Source of the DNA: Paramecium sonneborni
Lineage: Eukaryota > Ciliophora > Oligohymenophorea > Peniculida > Parameciidae
Length of the DNA stretch: 64,000 nucleotides
Reading direction: 5' to 3'
NCBI GenBank assembly: GCA_905182985.1
Contig: CAJJDN010000020.1
Coordinates: 253,272-317,271 of the forward strand
Below, piece by piece: positions 1-10,903 of this stretch. Made by a program: the position numbers and the translations under genes. Below the pieces are notes generated by a model that was not told the DNA's origin, ran no database searches, and was given only the letters and a program-made list of their open reading frames with translations. Positions within the stretch are counted from its first letter, which is position 1. Each line of letters starts with the position of its first letter.

Positions 1-301
1 AAATAAAAGAATTTGAAATATGATTACTAATATTATTTGATGGCAATAGAGAAAGTAGTTTTTGAATCTGTTTATGATAAGCTATTTAATTTTTATATTG
101 ATTTCAATGAAAAAAATGAAAATCAATTTAATATCAAAAAGTACTGATAATTGAAAATAGAGATCACAAATAATTACCAAGTGTAGTGAAGATGAAACAA
201 TGGAATTCCTGGAAATAAAAAATAAATATAGATTAAATGAATAATATTGGAATGGTATTGCTGAATTAAATAAAGTGGATAAATGTACAAATCCAAGAGA
301 T
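1..301 (+). repeat. Exact second copy of part of the VPS9 gene, ending at an N
   Basis: Bases 1-301 are identical to 1186-1486, and the copy stops at the single N at 302. It carries an internal stretch of the VPS9-domain gene (end of one exon, the 22-nt intron, start of the next). No extra gene is implied. A lone N preceded by sequence repeated just downstream is what two overlapping contigs joined without merging look like. A real partial duplication is possible because the left edge of the repeat lies at or beyond the window start. Confidence 0.85.
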
Positions 302-409
302 NATTTAAAAATAATAATATCAAAATTAAAATATAAAATATAAAATATAAAATTTATATATATATATATGATTCATAATTATGGACACATAGATGGAGAT
401 AGTGGATTG

Positions 410-1774
410 ATGACATCGTAATTTCATCTTGGAGATTCTCCAAAAGCAAATATTGATTACAGTCATAGTGAAAGAATAGAAACTTTAGTTTAGAAAAGCA
501 TTATGCAATCAGAAATCAGAAAACGTAAAACAGGAGAATCTTAAAGTCTTATAGAGCACTCAAATATGTAATTAAATGGTCACTTGTTACCTTAAATCAC
601 ATTAAATTGTTAATCGCCAGCAATTTTTGATTAAATAGCACTTGAACTTGAATAATAGTAATTGATATTTCATAATTTTATCGAGTAATTATACTTGTAT
701 AATGAGAGAAGCAAATCAAATGATGTTTCTTTAAACAAAGCATGATTCATTATGTTAAAAGATTATAAAGAATGTCTGTAAACCAACATATATAGCAAGT
801 TAAAGTAATAATAGCATAATTTTGGTAAAATATTCAAAATAGAAATTGAAGATAGATGCTTTATCAGGAGTATATTTTTTATTATATTTAGAATTATAAA
901 TTAAATGAAGATGTATTATTATCTGTTTGTGTTGTAGTTAAAAGATATAATCAAACACATAAAGATTATGAACCTATAGATGATATGAGTCACATTAATC
1001 CATTTGCTATTACTGCAATATCTATGAATAGAATCTATCTTTATTTAGAGGATAATTTATAGTTTAAATAATAGTTGGATGTTCTTTTGTAAGACATTGA
1101 TTCAATAGCAAGACCAAAAAAACAAGAATTATAAAAATATGTGTAATAAAGTTCGTAATTGGTTTTTGATACATTTTAGCAGTTTAAATAAAAGAATTTG
1201 AAATATGATTACTAATATTATTTGATGGCAATAGAGAAAGTAGTTTTTGAATCTGTTTATGATAAGCTATTTAATTTTTATATTGATTTCAATGAAAAAA
1301 ATGAAAATCAATTTAATATCAAAAAGTACTGATAATTGAAAATAGAGATCACAAATAATTACCAAGTGTAGTGAAGATGAAACAATGGAATTCCTGGAAA
1401 TAAAAAATAAATATAGATTAAATGAATAATATTGGAATGGTATTGCTGAATTAAATAAAGTGGATAAATGTACAAATCCAAGAGATAAATTACGATCAAT
1501 ATAATAAATGTTATGTTTAATAAAATGTATAGAATTGTAATTAATATAATAAGCATTAATATATGAAAACAGTAATTGTGAATTATCTACAATGGATGAT
1601 GAATTACCTGTTATGATCTACATAATCTTATATAGTGAATTTTAGAATAAATTCGCATCTATTCATTATGTTGATGATTTTTGTAATACTGATCCTGCAA
1701 TTGAGACTGAAAAAAGAACAGTAACAACTCTTAGAGTTTCTTTAGAGTATATTGCTAATGAATGGTAAATTTGA
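410..1774 (+). CDS. VPS9-domain protein, probable Rab5-family GEF
   Basis: VPS9 domains catalyse nucleotide exchange on Rab5-type GTPases on early endosomes. Read with three 22-nt introns (685-706, 870-891, 1326-1347) the gene gives about 432 aa. The C-terminal half carries the family hallmarks: a helix ending NPRDKLRSIQQM, matching the usual PRDK block, followed by MDDELPVMIYIILYSEF, matching the DDFLPVLIYVVL block. The N-terminal 150 residues are not recognisable. The first in-frame ATG after the TATA-rich stretch was taken as the start. No RING, FYVE or ankyrin segment is visible, so this looks like a minimal exchange factor. The domain call is firm; the target Rab is inferred. Confidence 0.85.
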
Positions 1775-1806
1775 TAAATTGATATCAATATTTTGATAAA
1801 ATTATA

Positions 1807-2810
1807 ATGTCTGAAAAAAAAATAAGAAAAAAGTACCATGACAAAATAGACTTTAAACTGGATCTTCCTGATACAAATAATAAGAAAGAAAAAGCAAGAT
1901 AAAGTGCCAAAAATACTAGATAAAGAAAGAAGGCATACATAGAGAGCTTAGAGTAAAAGGTTTTAAAATTAATAAAAGTGTGAGGTGACTTAATTGACAG
2001 CTTAATTAAATTAAAATAAGAATGTAGAATCGAAGCCTAGTTTAATGTAATTAATGGAGCAGTTTTTGATTGATAGAAAATAATAATTTGATATGTTAGA
2101 AAAAGCATATGAAGAAGGAGATGAAGCTAATATTAAAGTTATTACAAATTCATTAAGATTTAAATATGGTATTTCTGGTCGAGGACGTTTAATGGCAATT
2201 AATAAAATATTTGAATTACTTATTGATTTATTATTGCCAATGCATATGAGATATCTGTTTTGGGTTGCTTCTGAAGGTTAGTTAATTTTAAATTATATTT
2301 AGATGTTGATATTTTTAAAAGAGAAAGATAATCAGGTGAATTTTATTCATTTGATATGAGTGATAGCTAAATTAATTGCTTAAATTCATTTGGATTAGAG
2401 GATGATTAAATTCTTAAAATATAAAATATGCAATCAGTAATCTAAGAATAAAGATCACATTATGATAATTTAATTATAGATATTTACAAAATATAATAAT
2501 CAATTATCAAAGAGAGTGAAAAATGTTAAACTATAGTTGATGAAATATGGGATATTTTGGAACCAAAACAAGCAGCTGGATTATTAATTACATTAGATAA
2601 GGTTATATTATTATTTTATTATAATAGAGTCGTATTGAATAATTTAGAGAAAAAAAAGTTTATCCTGATTGTGTAATTTTAACACTATAAAAAAGAGCCA
2701 AAGAAGAAATTTAAAGATAATAGTAATATTCTTATTTTGACATGAAAAAAGAACATAAACAAAGAGAGCTAGAATTGAATAATTATTTTTAAGGAGAATA
2801 TAATAATTGA
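1807..2810 (+). CDS. bZIP transcription factor
   Basis: A basic region RQSAKNTRQRKKAYIESLEQ lies near residues 35-55 and runs directly into a leucine-zipper-like helix, so this is a nuclear DNA-binding protein that should dimerise. Introns are at 1960-1978 (19 nt, very short), 2277-2302 and 2602-2627, giving about 310 aa. The 19-nt intron was chosen because it alone joins the basic region to the zipper in frame. The remaining 230 residues include a conserved-looking block (LRFKYGISGRGRLMAIN) and Gln-rich helices of unknown role. It starts 32 nt after the VPS9 gene stop. A second, unrelated-looking bZIP lies at 16917. Confidence 0.8.
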
Positions 2811-2869
2811 CTAATTATAAATAGATTTATTAAAAATTCTTATTTTCAATTAAATCATTTAACATATAA

Positions 2870-4061
2870 TCATTTGACTTTTATTTATTCTAAAGTATCG
2901 CAATCTTAATTATTTGGTAATAAATTTATTGAAGGAATTTACTATTCAGAGCCCTAAGCAGAAGTCTTTTCACTTTAATTTTTAGATTATAATATTTTTG
3001 AATCTATTATTTTTTTTCCATATTTTTATATATAAATTCTTTCTTCTGCATCAATTATATCATTGATAGCATAAAGGAGCTTATTTTCAAGATCACATTT
3101 TTTTTACTTAATAATAATTAATATATCTTACTTTATGAAATTTTGGCTCTAAATAAATGAAACTTTTAATTCTTTACAACAGTTAATATTGAGGATTTTC
3201 AGCTGTTTTATGTCTAGTTAGAAGTATGAAATAGAATTCTAATTAGTATTTAAAAAGATACTGGTAGTTGCATCATATTCAACAATAAATTATCCAAAAT
3301 TGCTGTGTATACAGAATATTTTAGAGGTTTTTTGCTGTTTTTATAATAAAAGTTTTTCGATCCTAATTCTCTCTTCAATCCAAGTTTAATCATTACTAAA
3401 CCCTTTTTTTATAAACATAAAAAAATATTATTTATTAGTATCATAAAGCAGAAATCCTCTAAAAACTTTCATTTTTTATTCATCTAATAATTATTTGCTT
3501 GAAAAATTTTATAATTCATTGTTTTCACTTGTAGATGTTAGTATTTTTTAATATTATTATTCAGCTTAATTATGCTTTAAACTTAAATATTTTGAATTAA
3601 TAAACGTATTATTCAATAATAACTGTTCTTCTTTGATCATAATTAATTTTTCTATATTAAACTTTTCTAAAGCCTCAAGTTCTTATATATTAAGCTATAC
3701 TATGAAACTTATAGTTTACATTTTTGTAGTTTGAAACCTCGCATAAATATGCATAAATTAAAAGTAGAAGTTCTGCTTAAAAAATATCGTCTACAAATAT
3801 ATGTGATATTAATATTAAAATTCGATCTTAGCATATAAATAAAATATTACTTTTAAAATAATCATATTTGCCTCTCACTGTTCCTAATACTGAATTTATA
3901 CTAAAGACCTTCTCTTCAATTACATTCAATTCTTTTATCTAATGCTAAATCTCTTTTATTGTTTATTCCCAAAGAGGTGTAAATTCAATATCTCTTCTTA
4001 AGAATAAATAAAATTTGTTTAGCTTAAGATCAAACACAGTGAAAGCTCTAAAGCAATTCAT
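2870..4061 (-). CDS. Hypothetical protein
   Basis: An open frame of about 388 aa under the ciliate code, with one 25-nt intron in its first third. It ends tail-to-tail with the bZIP gene. The protein is hydrophilic with mixed beta/coil character. It has no signal peptide, no clear membrane segment and no motif I recognise. Uninterrupted coding over 1.2 kb with normal Gln use of TAA/TAG supports a real gene; function unknown. Confidence 0.65.
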
Positions 4062-4436
4062 ATTATTTTAATTTCTTTTTTTTATTTTTAGGAAAGAAAT
4101 TGCCTAATTTTATATTAATAATATATTTAGAACTAATCCATTATTTTGTTTTATGAGTAATACATTAACTTTGAACCTTATAATAATTAATTATTTTAAT
4201 GATGTGTTTTTAATATAAATATGGGAAAAAGAGTTTTATAAATGGAAAATTTTAGGAAAGAATTGATAGAAAATAGTAAGTAGTAAAATCTTAGTTTAAA
4301 TATATGAAAATTGAGAATAAGTTGATAATAATGTGAATGAATAATAATGAAAAGTCTAAATATAATAATATCATAAAAACTTTTAAAATCTATTAGTGTA
4401 AGTTTTATTTATTTAATAATATAAATATTAATAAAA
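4062..4436. other. AT-rich intergenic region
   Basis: Lies between the divergent starts of 2870-4061 (-) and 4437 (+). No convincing gene. A very short frame at 4220 could be spliced into about 27 codons but has no support. Confidence 0.5.
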
Positions 4437-4709
4437 ATGATGTGTTATTAATTGAATGGAGATACGATGTGGGAATGTGGTAGAGAATACAAATTAATAG
4501 ATGGCAGATGGGTCGAAGCAGATAAATTAAATAAGATTAATTAGGCAATAAAAGAAACTATAAACGAGAAATAAACTGAATAATAAATGATAAACCAAAA
4601 TTAAGAAGATATTTAAAAAGTTTAGATTTAATAGGATGTAAAAGATTAAGAAGATATCTAAAATCAGTAAAAAGAAAAACAATCATAACTAGATAAAGAT
4701 TAGAAATGA
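4437..4709 (+). CDS. Small Gln-rich ORF, possibly continuing past an in-frame TGA
   Basis: Two adjacent ATGs open a 90-codon frame with a start MMCYQLNGDTMWECGREYKL and a Gln/Asp/Lys-rich tail. After the TGA at 4707 the same frame stays coding-like to 4847, ending in an SR-like stretch (RSKSRF). Whether this is one gene with a missed intron, a decayed gene or two short genes cannot be decided from the sequence. No family recognised. Confidence 0.35.
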
Positions 4710-4847
4710 TATAGATAATTTGAATTATTTAAATAGCACAAACAATACATATACAATATTAAATATAGTTATATATATTCTTAGTTAATAAAAGAAAGAA
4801 ATTATAGATTAATTATGAAATCTCGATCAAAATCAAGGTTTCGATGA

Positions 4848-5417
4848 TCAATATCATCTTCATAATCTAAAATTAAAGAATATAGCAAATAAATATGTAA
4901 ATGAAATGCTAATTTGAAATAAAATCTATTAAATTAGACCATGGCAGTGAATGAATACTTATTAGTGGTAAACGGTAAAAGTTTTTGAATAATTATTAAA
5001 TTAATGCTGTCATTAAAAATAAATAGCAGCCAATTTAATATTAAGGAGAAATAATCACAAAAGATCTTTCTTGAGAGTATTTGAAATATATTTATGATAA
5101 TTAATAAAATTACTTATTGAACCAATTCTGATATTAGTCTTTTTATTAATGTATTATAATACCTTTTGATATTATCTAAATTAAATGTCGATATAATCTA
5201 TTTGGTATAAATTGAATATTTTCAATATAGTATATTTCATTTATTAAAGTAAAAATTGAAATGAAAAAATGGATAAAAAACTAAAGTAATAAAAAAAAGG
5301 AAGATCAAGATGCAAATTTTAATAAAAGATAAATATTATATTGAATTACACTAAATATATTTTAAAATTTCAGGTTAATTAATTAGTAATTAATTATATT
5401 ACTAAAAGTATTAGTTC
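4848..5417. other. Region without a supportable gene
   Basis: Short frames such as the one beginning MAVNEYLLVVNG at 4940 end quickly in TGA, and splicing does not rescue them. It may hold 5' sequence of RPB11 or remnants of a gene. Confidence 0.4.
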
Positions 5418-5837
5418 ATGAACGGAGAAGATTTCAGAAGTAAATTAAGGGAATTTCATTTGAGAAGTAAAGAATACAGTTCTTAGGAGTCAAGAGTTAC
5501 TTTAGAAGATGAAAAAAAGATGAATAATGCATGTTGTGTGAAATTATATTTAGAAGATCATACTATAGGTATAATTTAGAATAAATATTTAATAAAAGGC
5601 AATTTAGTTCGAATGAACTTGTTAAAATAGAAAGAAGTGACATTTTCTGGTTATAGACAAATTCATCCACTTTAACATACAATAGAAATAAAGGTATAAA
5701 CAAATGGATCGATAAAACCATATGATGCAATATAAAAAACTTTATAAGATTTGAGTGATGAATTTAAAAATTTAGAAGATGAATGGGCAAGAAAGATAGC
5801 TGAAAAAGAGAAGCATTAAATGAAATTAGAAATATGA
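5418..5837 (+). CDS. RPB11: RNA polymerase II subunit RPB11
   Basis: RPB11 pairs with RPB3 in the assembly platform of RNA polymerase II. With a 30-nt intron (5569-5598) removed, the 129-aa product contains EDHTIGNLVRMNLL, then VTFSGYRQIHPLQHTIEIKV, the signature of the L/RPB11 dimerisation fold. It ends with a helical tail like POLR2J. The tail and the GY..PHPL spacing favour RPB11 over the related AC19 subunit. The intron is a multiple of three and has no in-frame TGA, so retention would insert ten residues. It lies 22 nt upstream of the MAP kinase start. Confidence 0.85.
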
Positions 5838-5859
5838 ATAATATTATAAATAAATATAT

Positions 5860-7613
5860 ATGTAATAATAGAATGTAATTACTGATGGATAATCTGTCGA
5901 TGAAAACATTTAAAAACTTTATTAGTTAATAGAGTTTAAAGGTAAAGGAGCATATGGAATAATTTGGAAAGCAATTAACAGACAGACAAAGAAAATTGTT
6001 GCTTTGAAAAAGGTTAATACAAATAGGTATCATGAAGGTTTTCGATGCATTTTCAAATGATACTGACGCATAGAGAACATATAGAGAAGTGATTTATCTA
6101 TAATAATTGACGTAGCATGAGAACATAGTAAAACTGCAAAGTATTCACAGAGCAATAAATATGAAAGATTTATATATGACATTTGAATATGTAGAATCAG
6201 ATCTTCATAAAGTATAAATAGAATTGATAATGATAGGTAATAAGAGCAAACTTATTAGAAGAATAACATATGATATACATTCTTTATTAATTATTAAAAT
6301 GTTTGAAATATATTCATTCAGGTGGTTTGATCCATAGAGATTTAAAACCATCAAATATATTAATAGATTCAGATTGTAGAATTAAATTGGCAGATTTCGG
6401 ATTAGCGAGATTAGCAACTGAAATAGATGAATTTACTGTTATGACAGATTATGTAGCAACAAGGTGGTATCGTGCACCTGAAATATTATTAGGGTCTCCT
6501 ATATATAATTATTCAGTTGATATGTGGAGTATAGGTTGTATATTAGGAGAAATGGTTTTATCCAAATCAATCTTTACTGGTTAATCAACCTTTAATCAAT
6601 TAGAAAAGATTGTTGAAGTTCTTGGCAAACCTTCATAAGATGATTTAATATAAATTAATGCACCTATGTCTGATAAAATATTTAGAGAAATCTAAATGCC
6701 TAAAAGAAAGTCTTTATTTACTTATATCAAATCATCAGATACTGTTATTGATTTTATTGCTAAATGTTTAACTTGGAATCCTAATAATAGAATGACTGTT
6801 GATTAAGCACTTTCACATCCTTTATTAGAAGATTTTAAAGGAACTGAATCTGAAAATAACTATCCATCTAAAATTACTATTGATTTAGCTGAGAATATCA
6901 AATTAGATAAAAAAAAATATAGAGAAATATTATATAAAATGGATTTAAATTACTAAAAATAACAATATATTAAATAATTAAGTAATGAAGAATAAATACC
7001 ATCCTCTTTTAAAAGTAAAAAACTTGCAAATTAAATATAATATACTTATCATAAATATTTAAATAATGGTATTGATTCCAAATATCAAAGAGTTTCTAAA
7101 TCTTAATCTAAGTAAAATCAATTACATTAACATTATTAATCTTAAATGGATATTTAAAGTTAAATACTTTTAACCCAATCTATTTAATAATAAAATCAAT
7201 AAATTATGAAATAAAAAATCTAATAGAATAGAATTAAAACACTTCCAGATAATTATATTGACATTATCATTCCAACTGAACCTAAAAGTCCAAATAGAGG
7301 AAGATATTTTTCTTAGAATAAAATTATAGTATAACCTTAAGTTCCTTAATCATCTACACCTATTAGAAGTAAATCAATCAAAAATAGAATTTATAATGAA
7401 TCTTCTGATTAATGGTTACAAAAATAAGAAAATGATTCTAAAAAGAAATTACTTACAACATATCTAAGTCAAAAATAAAAAAGACCTATTCATTAAAATT
7501 TTAAAAAAGTAACCATACCAAATAAACTTAATATGGATCAATATTTCATTAAAAAATATCCTACTTAAACTAATTATATCGATACTTCAAGTTTAGTCTC
7601 AATTCCTAAATGA
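5860..7613 (+). CDS. MAP kinase of the ERK7/8 (MAPK15) type
   Basis: A Ser/Thr kinase of about 567 aa with two 25-nt introns (6013-6037, 6212-6236). The N-terminal domain shows GKGAYGIIW (P-loop), [21 protein letters not shown] (typical of ERK7/8 rather than ERK1/2), [13 protein letters not shown] and [10 protein letters not shown]. The activation loop is TDY where animal ERK7/8 have TEY. The C-terminal 230 residues are a basic, Gln/Ser-rich tail like the long tails of this subfamily, which autoactivates and is tied to cilia and basal bodies in other eukaryotes. Kinase assignment is certain, subfamily likely, ciliary role inferred. Confidence 0.92.
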
Positions 7614-7743
7614 ATTTTATTTTTTTTTCGATTTCATTATGTATGTTATTATTAAATAAATTTACTGCTTTATTTGGTTTATTATAAAAATTACAATATT
7701 CATACTATATAATAAACTATTTAAAATAAATTTGATTCATTCA

Positions 7744-10700
7744 ATGGAAATAAGAAACTTCACTAATAAAAAACCATAGTTAGCAATACTACATACTAAA
7801 AATTTAAGTAAATAGTTTTCAATGAAATCAGAAAAAAGAATCAAAACAACTACAACAGATACAAATAGATCTGTTGATACTAAAAAAATCTTAACTGATT
7901 TTTATGACTCATGTAAGCGAAGAAAAAGTATTTAAAAAAAAGTAATTAGTTACTTCTTAATTTATACATGAAAGAAATAAATCCTAATAGCATTAAAATG
8001 AATCACTATTTTAGTCTATCGATAGTTGTCCTTCTTTTCGATAATAGGCTTCAATATCTCAAAGCTCTCCTCCCAATAAATTCTTTCTATTTAATACATG
8101 TGAGAAAGTTCTATGTTAAAAAAGCAATGGATCTAAACGGATTTAAATTCAATATGCAGAAAAGCTTTTCTTACAGCAATTAAATTCAAATAACAAACAG
8201 GAGTTATTATTGAAAATTGAATAATATATTAGAGATTATTTTACTGATGAATGTAGAGAAATGGCTAATTTATTTGATACTTTTATGAGAGAACTTAATT
8301 CATAAATTTCTGATTAGAAATTCTAATTATCTTTACATGAAAAATAGCTTGAAATATAAAAGTTAGATGATATTATTAGAATGAATACTAATCATACTTG
8401 GGCTCATTAGGATATGGAAAGATAATTAAAATAATTATAAACCTAAAATTATGATCAGATTAATTTAATTACAAAATATGAAAATGAAATCAAAGACTTA
8501 TAAACAAGAAATAATTAACTTAAGTAGTAATTAGAATTGAAATAAAAAGAAATTGTTTTAAAAAATAAAAAAATAAAAGAATTAGGATATGAAGTACTTT
8601 AATTGTAAAGAAAATTAGAATACATAGAAAATAAAGCTTAGAAAGATCATAGATAATCAATTTAATAGACTAGATATTCAATATTTTAAAGTCAATAAGT
8701 TGGTTCAAATACAAATTTAAGTTAAATAGGCAACAATCCTAATTCTAATTAGATAAATAAATTTACTCCTCTGATAGAGGAATTAGTTGAAGATTCATCA
8801 CCTTCTTTAACTGAATAAGAAGATGAAGAAGAAAAAGAACTTAATTAAATTGAATTTAATACTGAAAGAATGGTTGAAACAAGAGAGAAAGAAACTTAAA
8901 TTGAGTTTGATATAATTAATAATTATACAAAAGAATAAGAAACTTAAACGAACTTATAATTGATATCAAAAAGATTTGATGAATTGTCGTAAGATCTTTG
9001 TGAACAAGCTCTTAATTTTATTGATTTTTTAAGTATTCCTCAGGATAAAGTTGAAAATGATATCAATATAACAAATGCTCATTTACAAAATATTAATTTG
9101 GATAAAATTTCAGAGGAAGAAATAGTGAAACTTTTTGATTAATAGTTACCAACAACTCCTATAAACTAGTCATAATTAGTGAAACAATCTTCAAATAGAG
9201 CAAACATGAAAAGAACTTCTATGATACTTGATAAACCAATGATATAGAATTAATAATAGATGCCTAATTAAATAAAAATAAAATCGATGATTACATTTAT
9301 AAAAATGTAAGGTAGTAAGATGAAACAATTAGAAACTTAATTAAAGGATGGAATAGAGTAAATTTAAGGGTTGAAATAGATTAATGAGGGATTAGAGGAT
9401 CATAATAAAGAAATAAAAGAATAAAATTCTAAGTTACTTGATTAAATAACAAATTTACACATTAAAGTTAATGATCTTGAAAATTAAATAATGTCTGATG
9501 CAATGGATTTAAATTAAGTTTTATCTTAATAAGAAAAAAGGCCACCAAATATTAAATAAAATACATTTGCATAAAAAAAGACTAAAAAAGCTGCTCCTCA
9601 TTTAGGATAGAAAGTAATATTATATATAATTTAGATTACAATTAGTTATGATTTTTAGAAGAATTAATCTAAATTGCTTATTGAAAAAATTAAATCAAAA
9701 AGTATGGGAAAGTTTTCAAATTATTTACCATTAAAGCTTGTTCTTAAAATGATTACTACATTTTATTTTGAAAAAATTTCAAATTAAAAAGAAAATAAAT
9801 AATTAAGAGATTAGGACATGTCTGCATATATATATAATTATTATTTATAATAATTTGGATACACAAAAATAACAGAATAAAGATTTATGATCCTTGTATT
9901 ATCTGTTAAAAAGTATGCATCAATAGTAAGAGTAAATATGTTTGCTAAATTTATGAATTTATTAGAAGAAAAGAGTAATTATAGAGTAGAAGAATTGTAA
10001 AGATATTTGGAAGCACTAGAATATGTTTCGAATATTTAAAATTTAGGAATTGCTATAAAAGATAATGAATAAGATTAGAAACATTATATTCCATATGTAA
10101 GAGCATTAGCTTACTTGGGATAGTTATAAAATTTTAATTTCACTTAAGAGGAACTTAATTATTTAAAATTAGAATTAGAAAATTAAAAAGAAAATGATCC
10201 TAAAAATATAAATAAAGCTGGAATAATTGATTTTGATTTATTAATGATAAGAGTATTAACAATATTCAGAAATAATGTTGAAAAAACAAAACTTTATGTT
10301 ATAAATGCATTTGCAGCATGTGATCTTGATGGAAATGGAATGTGTAATATAGATGAATGGTTGCTATTAATAAGACATATAGAACCAGAGAAATTTGATG
10401 AAGATAAATTTATAGATGTATTTGAAGAATTTGCAGATTTAGTAGAAGAAGAAGAGAAAAATCTATCATTTGACAGATTTTCAATTTTATGTATGGAACA
10501 TGAATTATTTAGTGATGCTTAATAAAATAAATTCTTAAAAGTTAAAAGTATAATAATAAAATATTGAATTTAGGTAACCAAGAAGCAGATTAAAAATTTG
10601 AATAATTAAAATAGAATTGGGGATAAATATATATGGAATAATTAAAGAGATTAAATGAAATAAAAATGGAAGAGAGTGAAAAATAGAAATGGCAAAAGAT

Positions 10701-10794
10701 ACTAAGTGTTTTAGATAAAAAGATAACAGATTAAAATAGTAGTAAAAAGCCTTTATTGATTGCATATAAGATATTTTTGGAAGAATCGAAATGA
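7744..10794 (+). CDS. Coiled-coil protein with C-terminal EF-hand (tandem copy 1)
   Basis: About 993 aa with three short introns (22, 21 and 26 nt). Residues ~150-600 are long Gln/Glu/Lys-rich coiled coils split by acidic linkers. The last third is globular and ends with a canonical EF-hand loop DLDGNGMCNIDE (Asp, Asp, Asn and the final Glu in ligand positions) and a second helical pair that lacks ligands. A Ca2+-responsive structural or cytoskeletal protein is likely. It is followed 109 nt later by a paralogue with the same layout. Not recognised as any named family; the 5' intron is the least certain part. Confidence 0.8.
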
Positions 10795-10903
10795 GGTTCA
10801 TGTATATATATCTGTAATAAATTGAATTATTTTCTGTAAATATCTTGAGTAAAATTAATTATAATTCCATTTATTATAAACAGCAAAAAAGTAATTAATA
10901 AAA

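Noticed and set aside
303..370. TA/AT repeat as a telomere or satellite
   Set aside because: Only a short AT-rich upstream tract; no C4A2/C3A3-type telomeric repeat is present.
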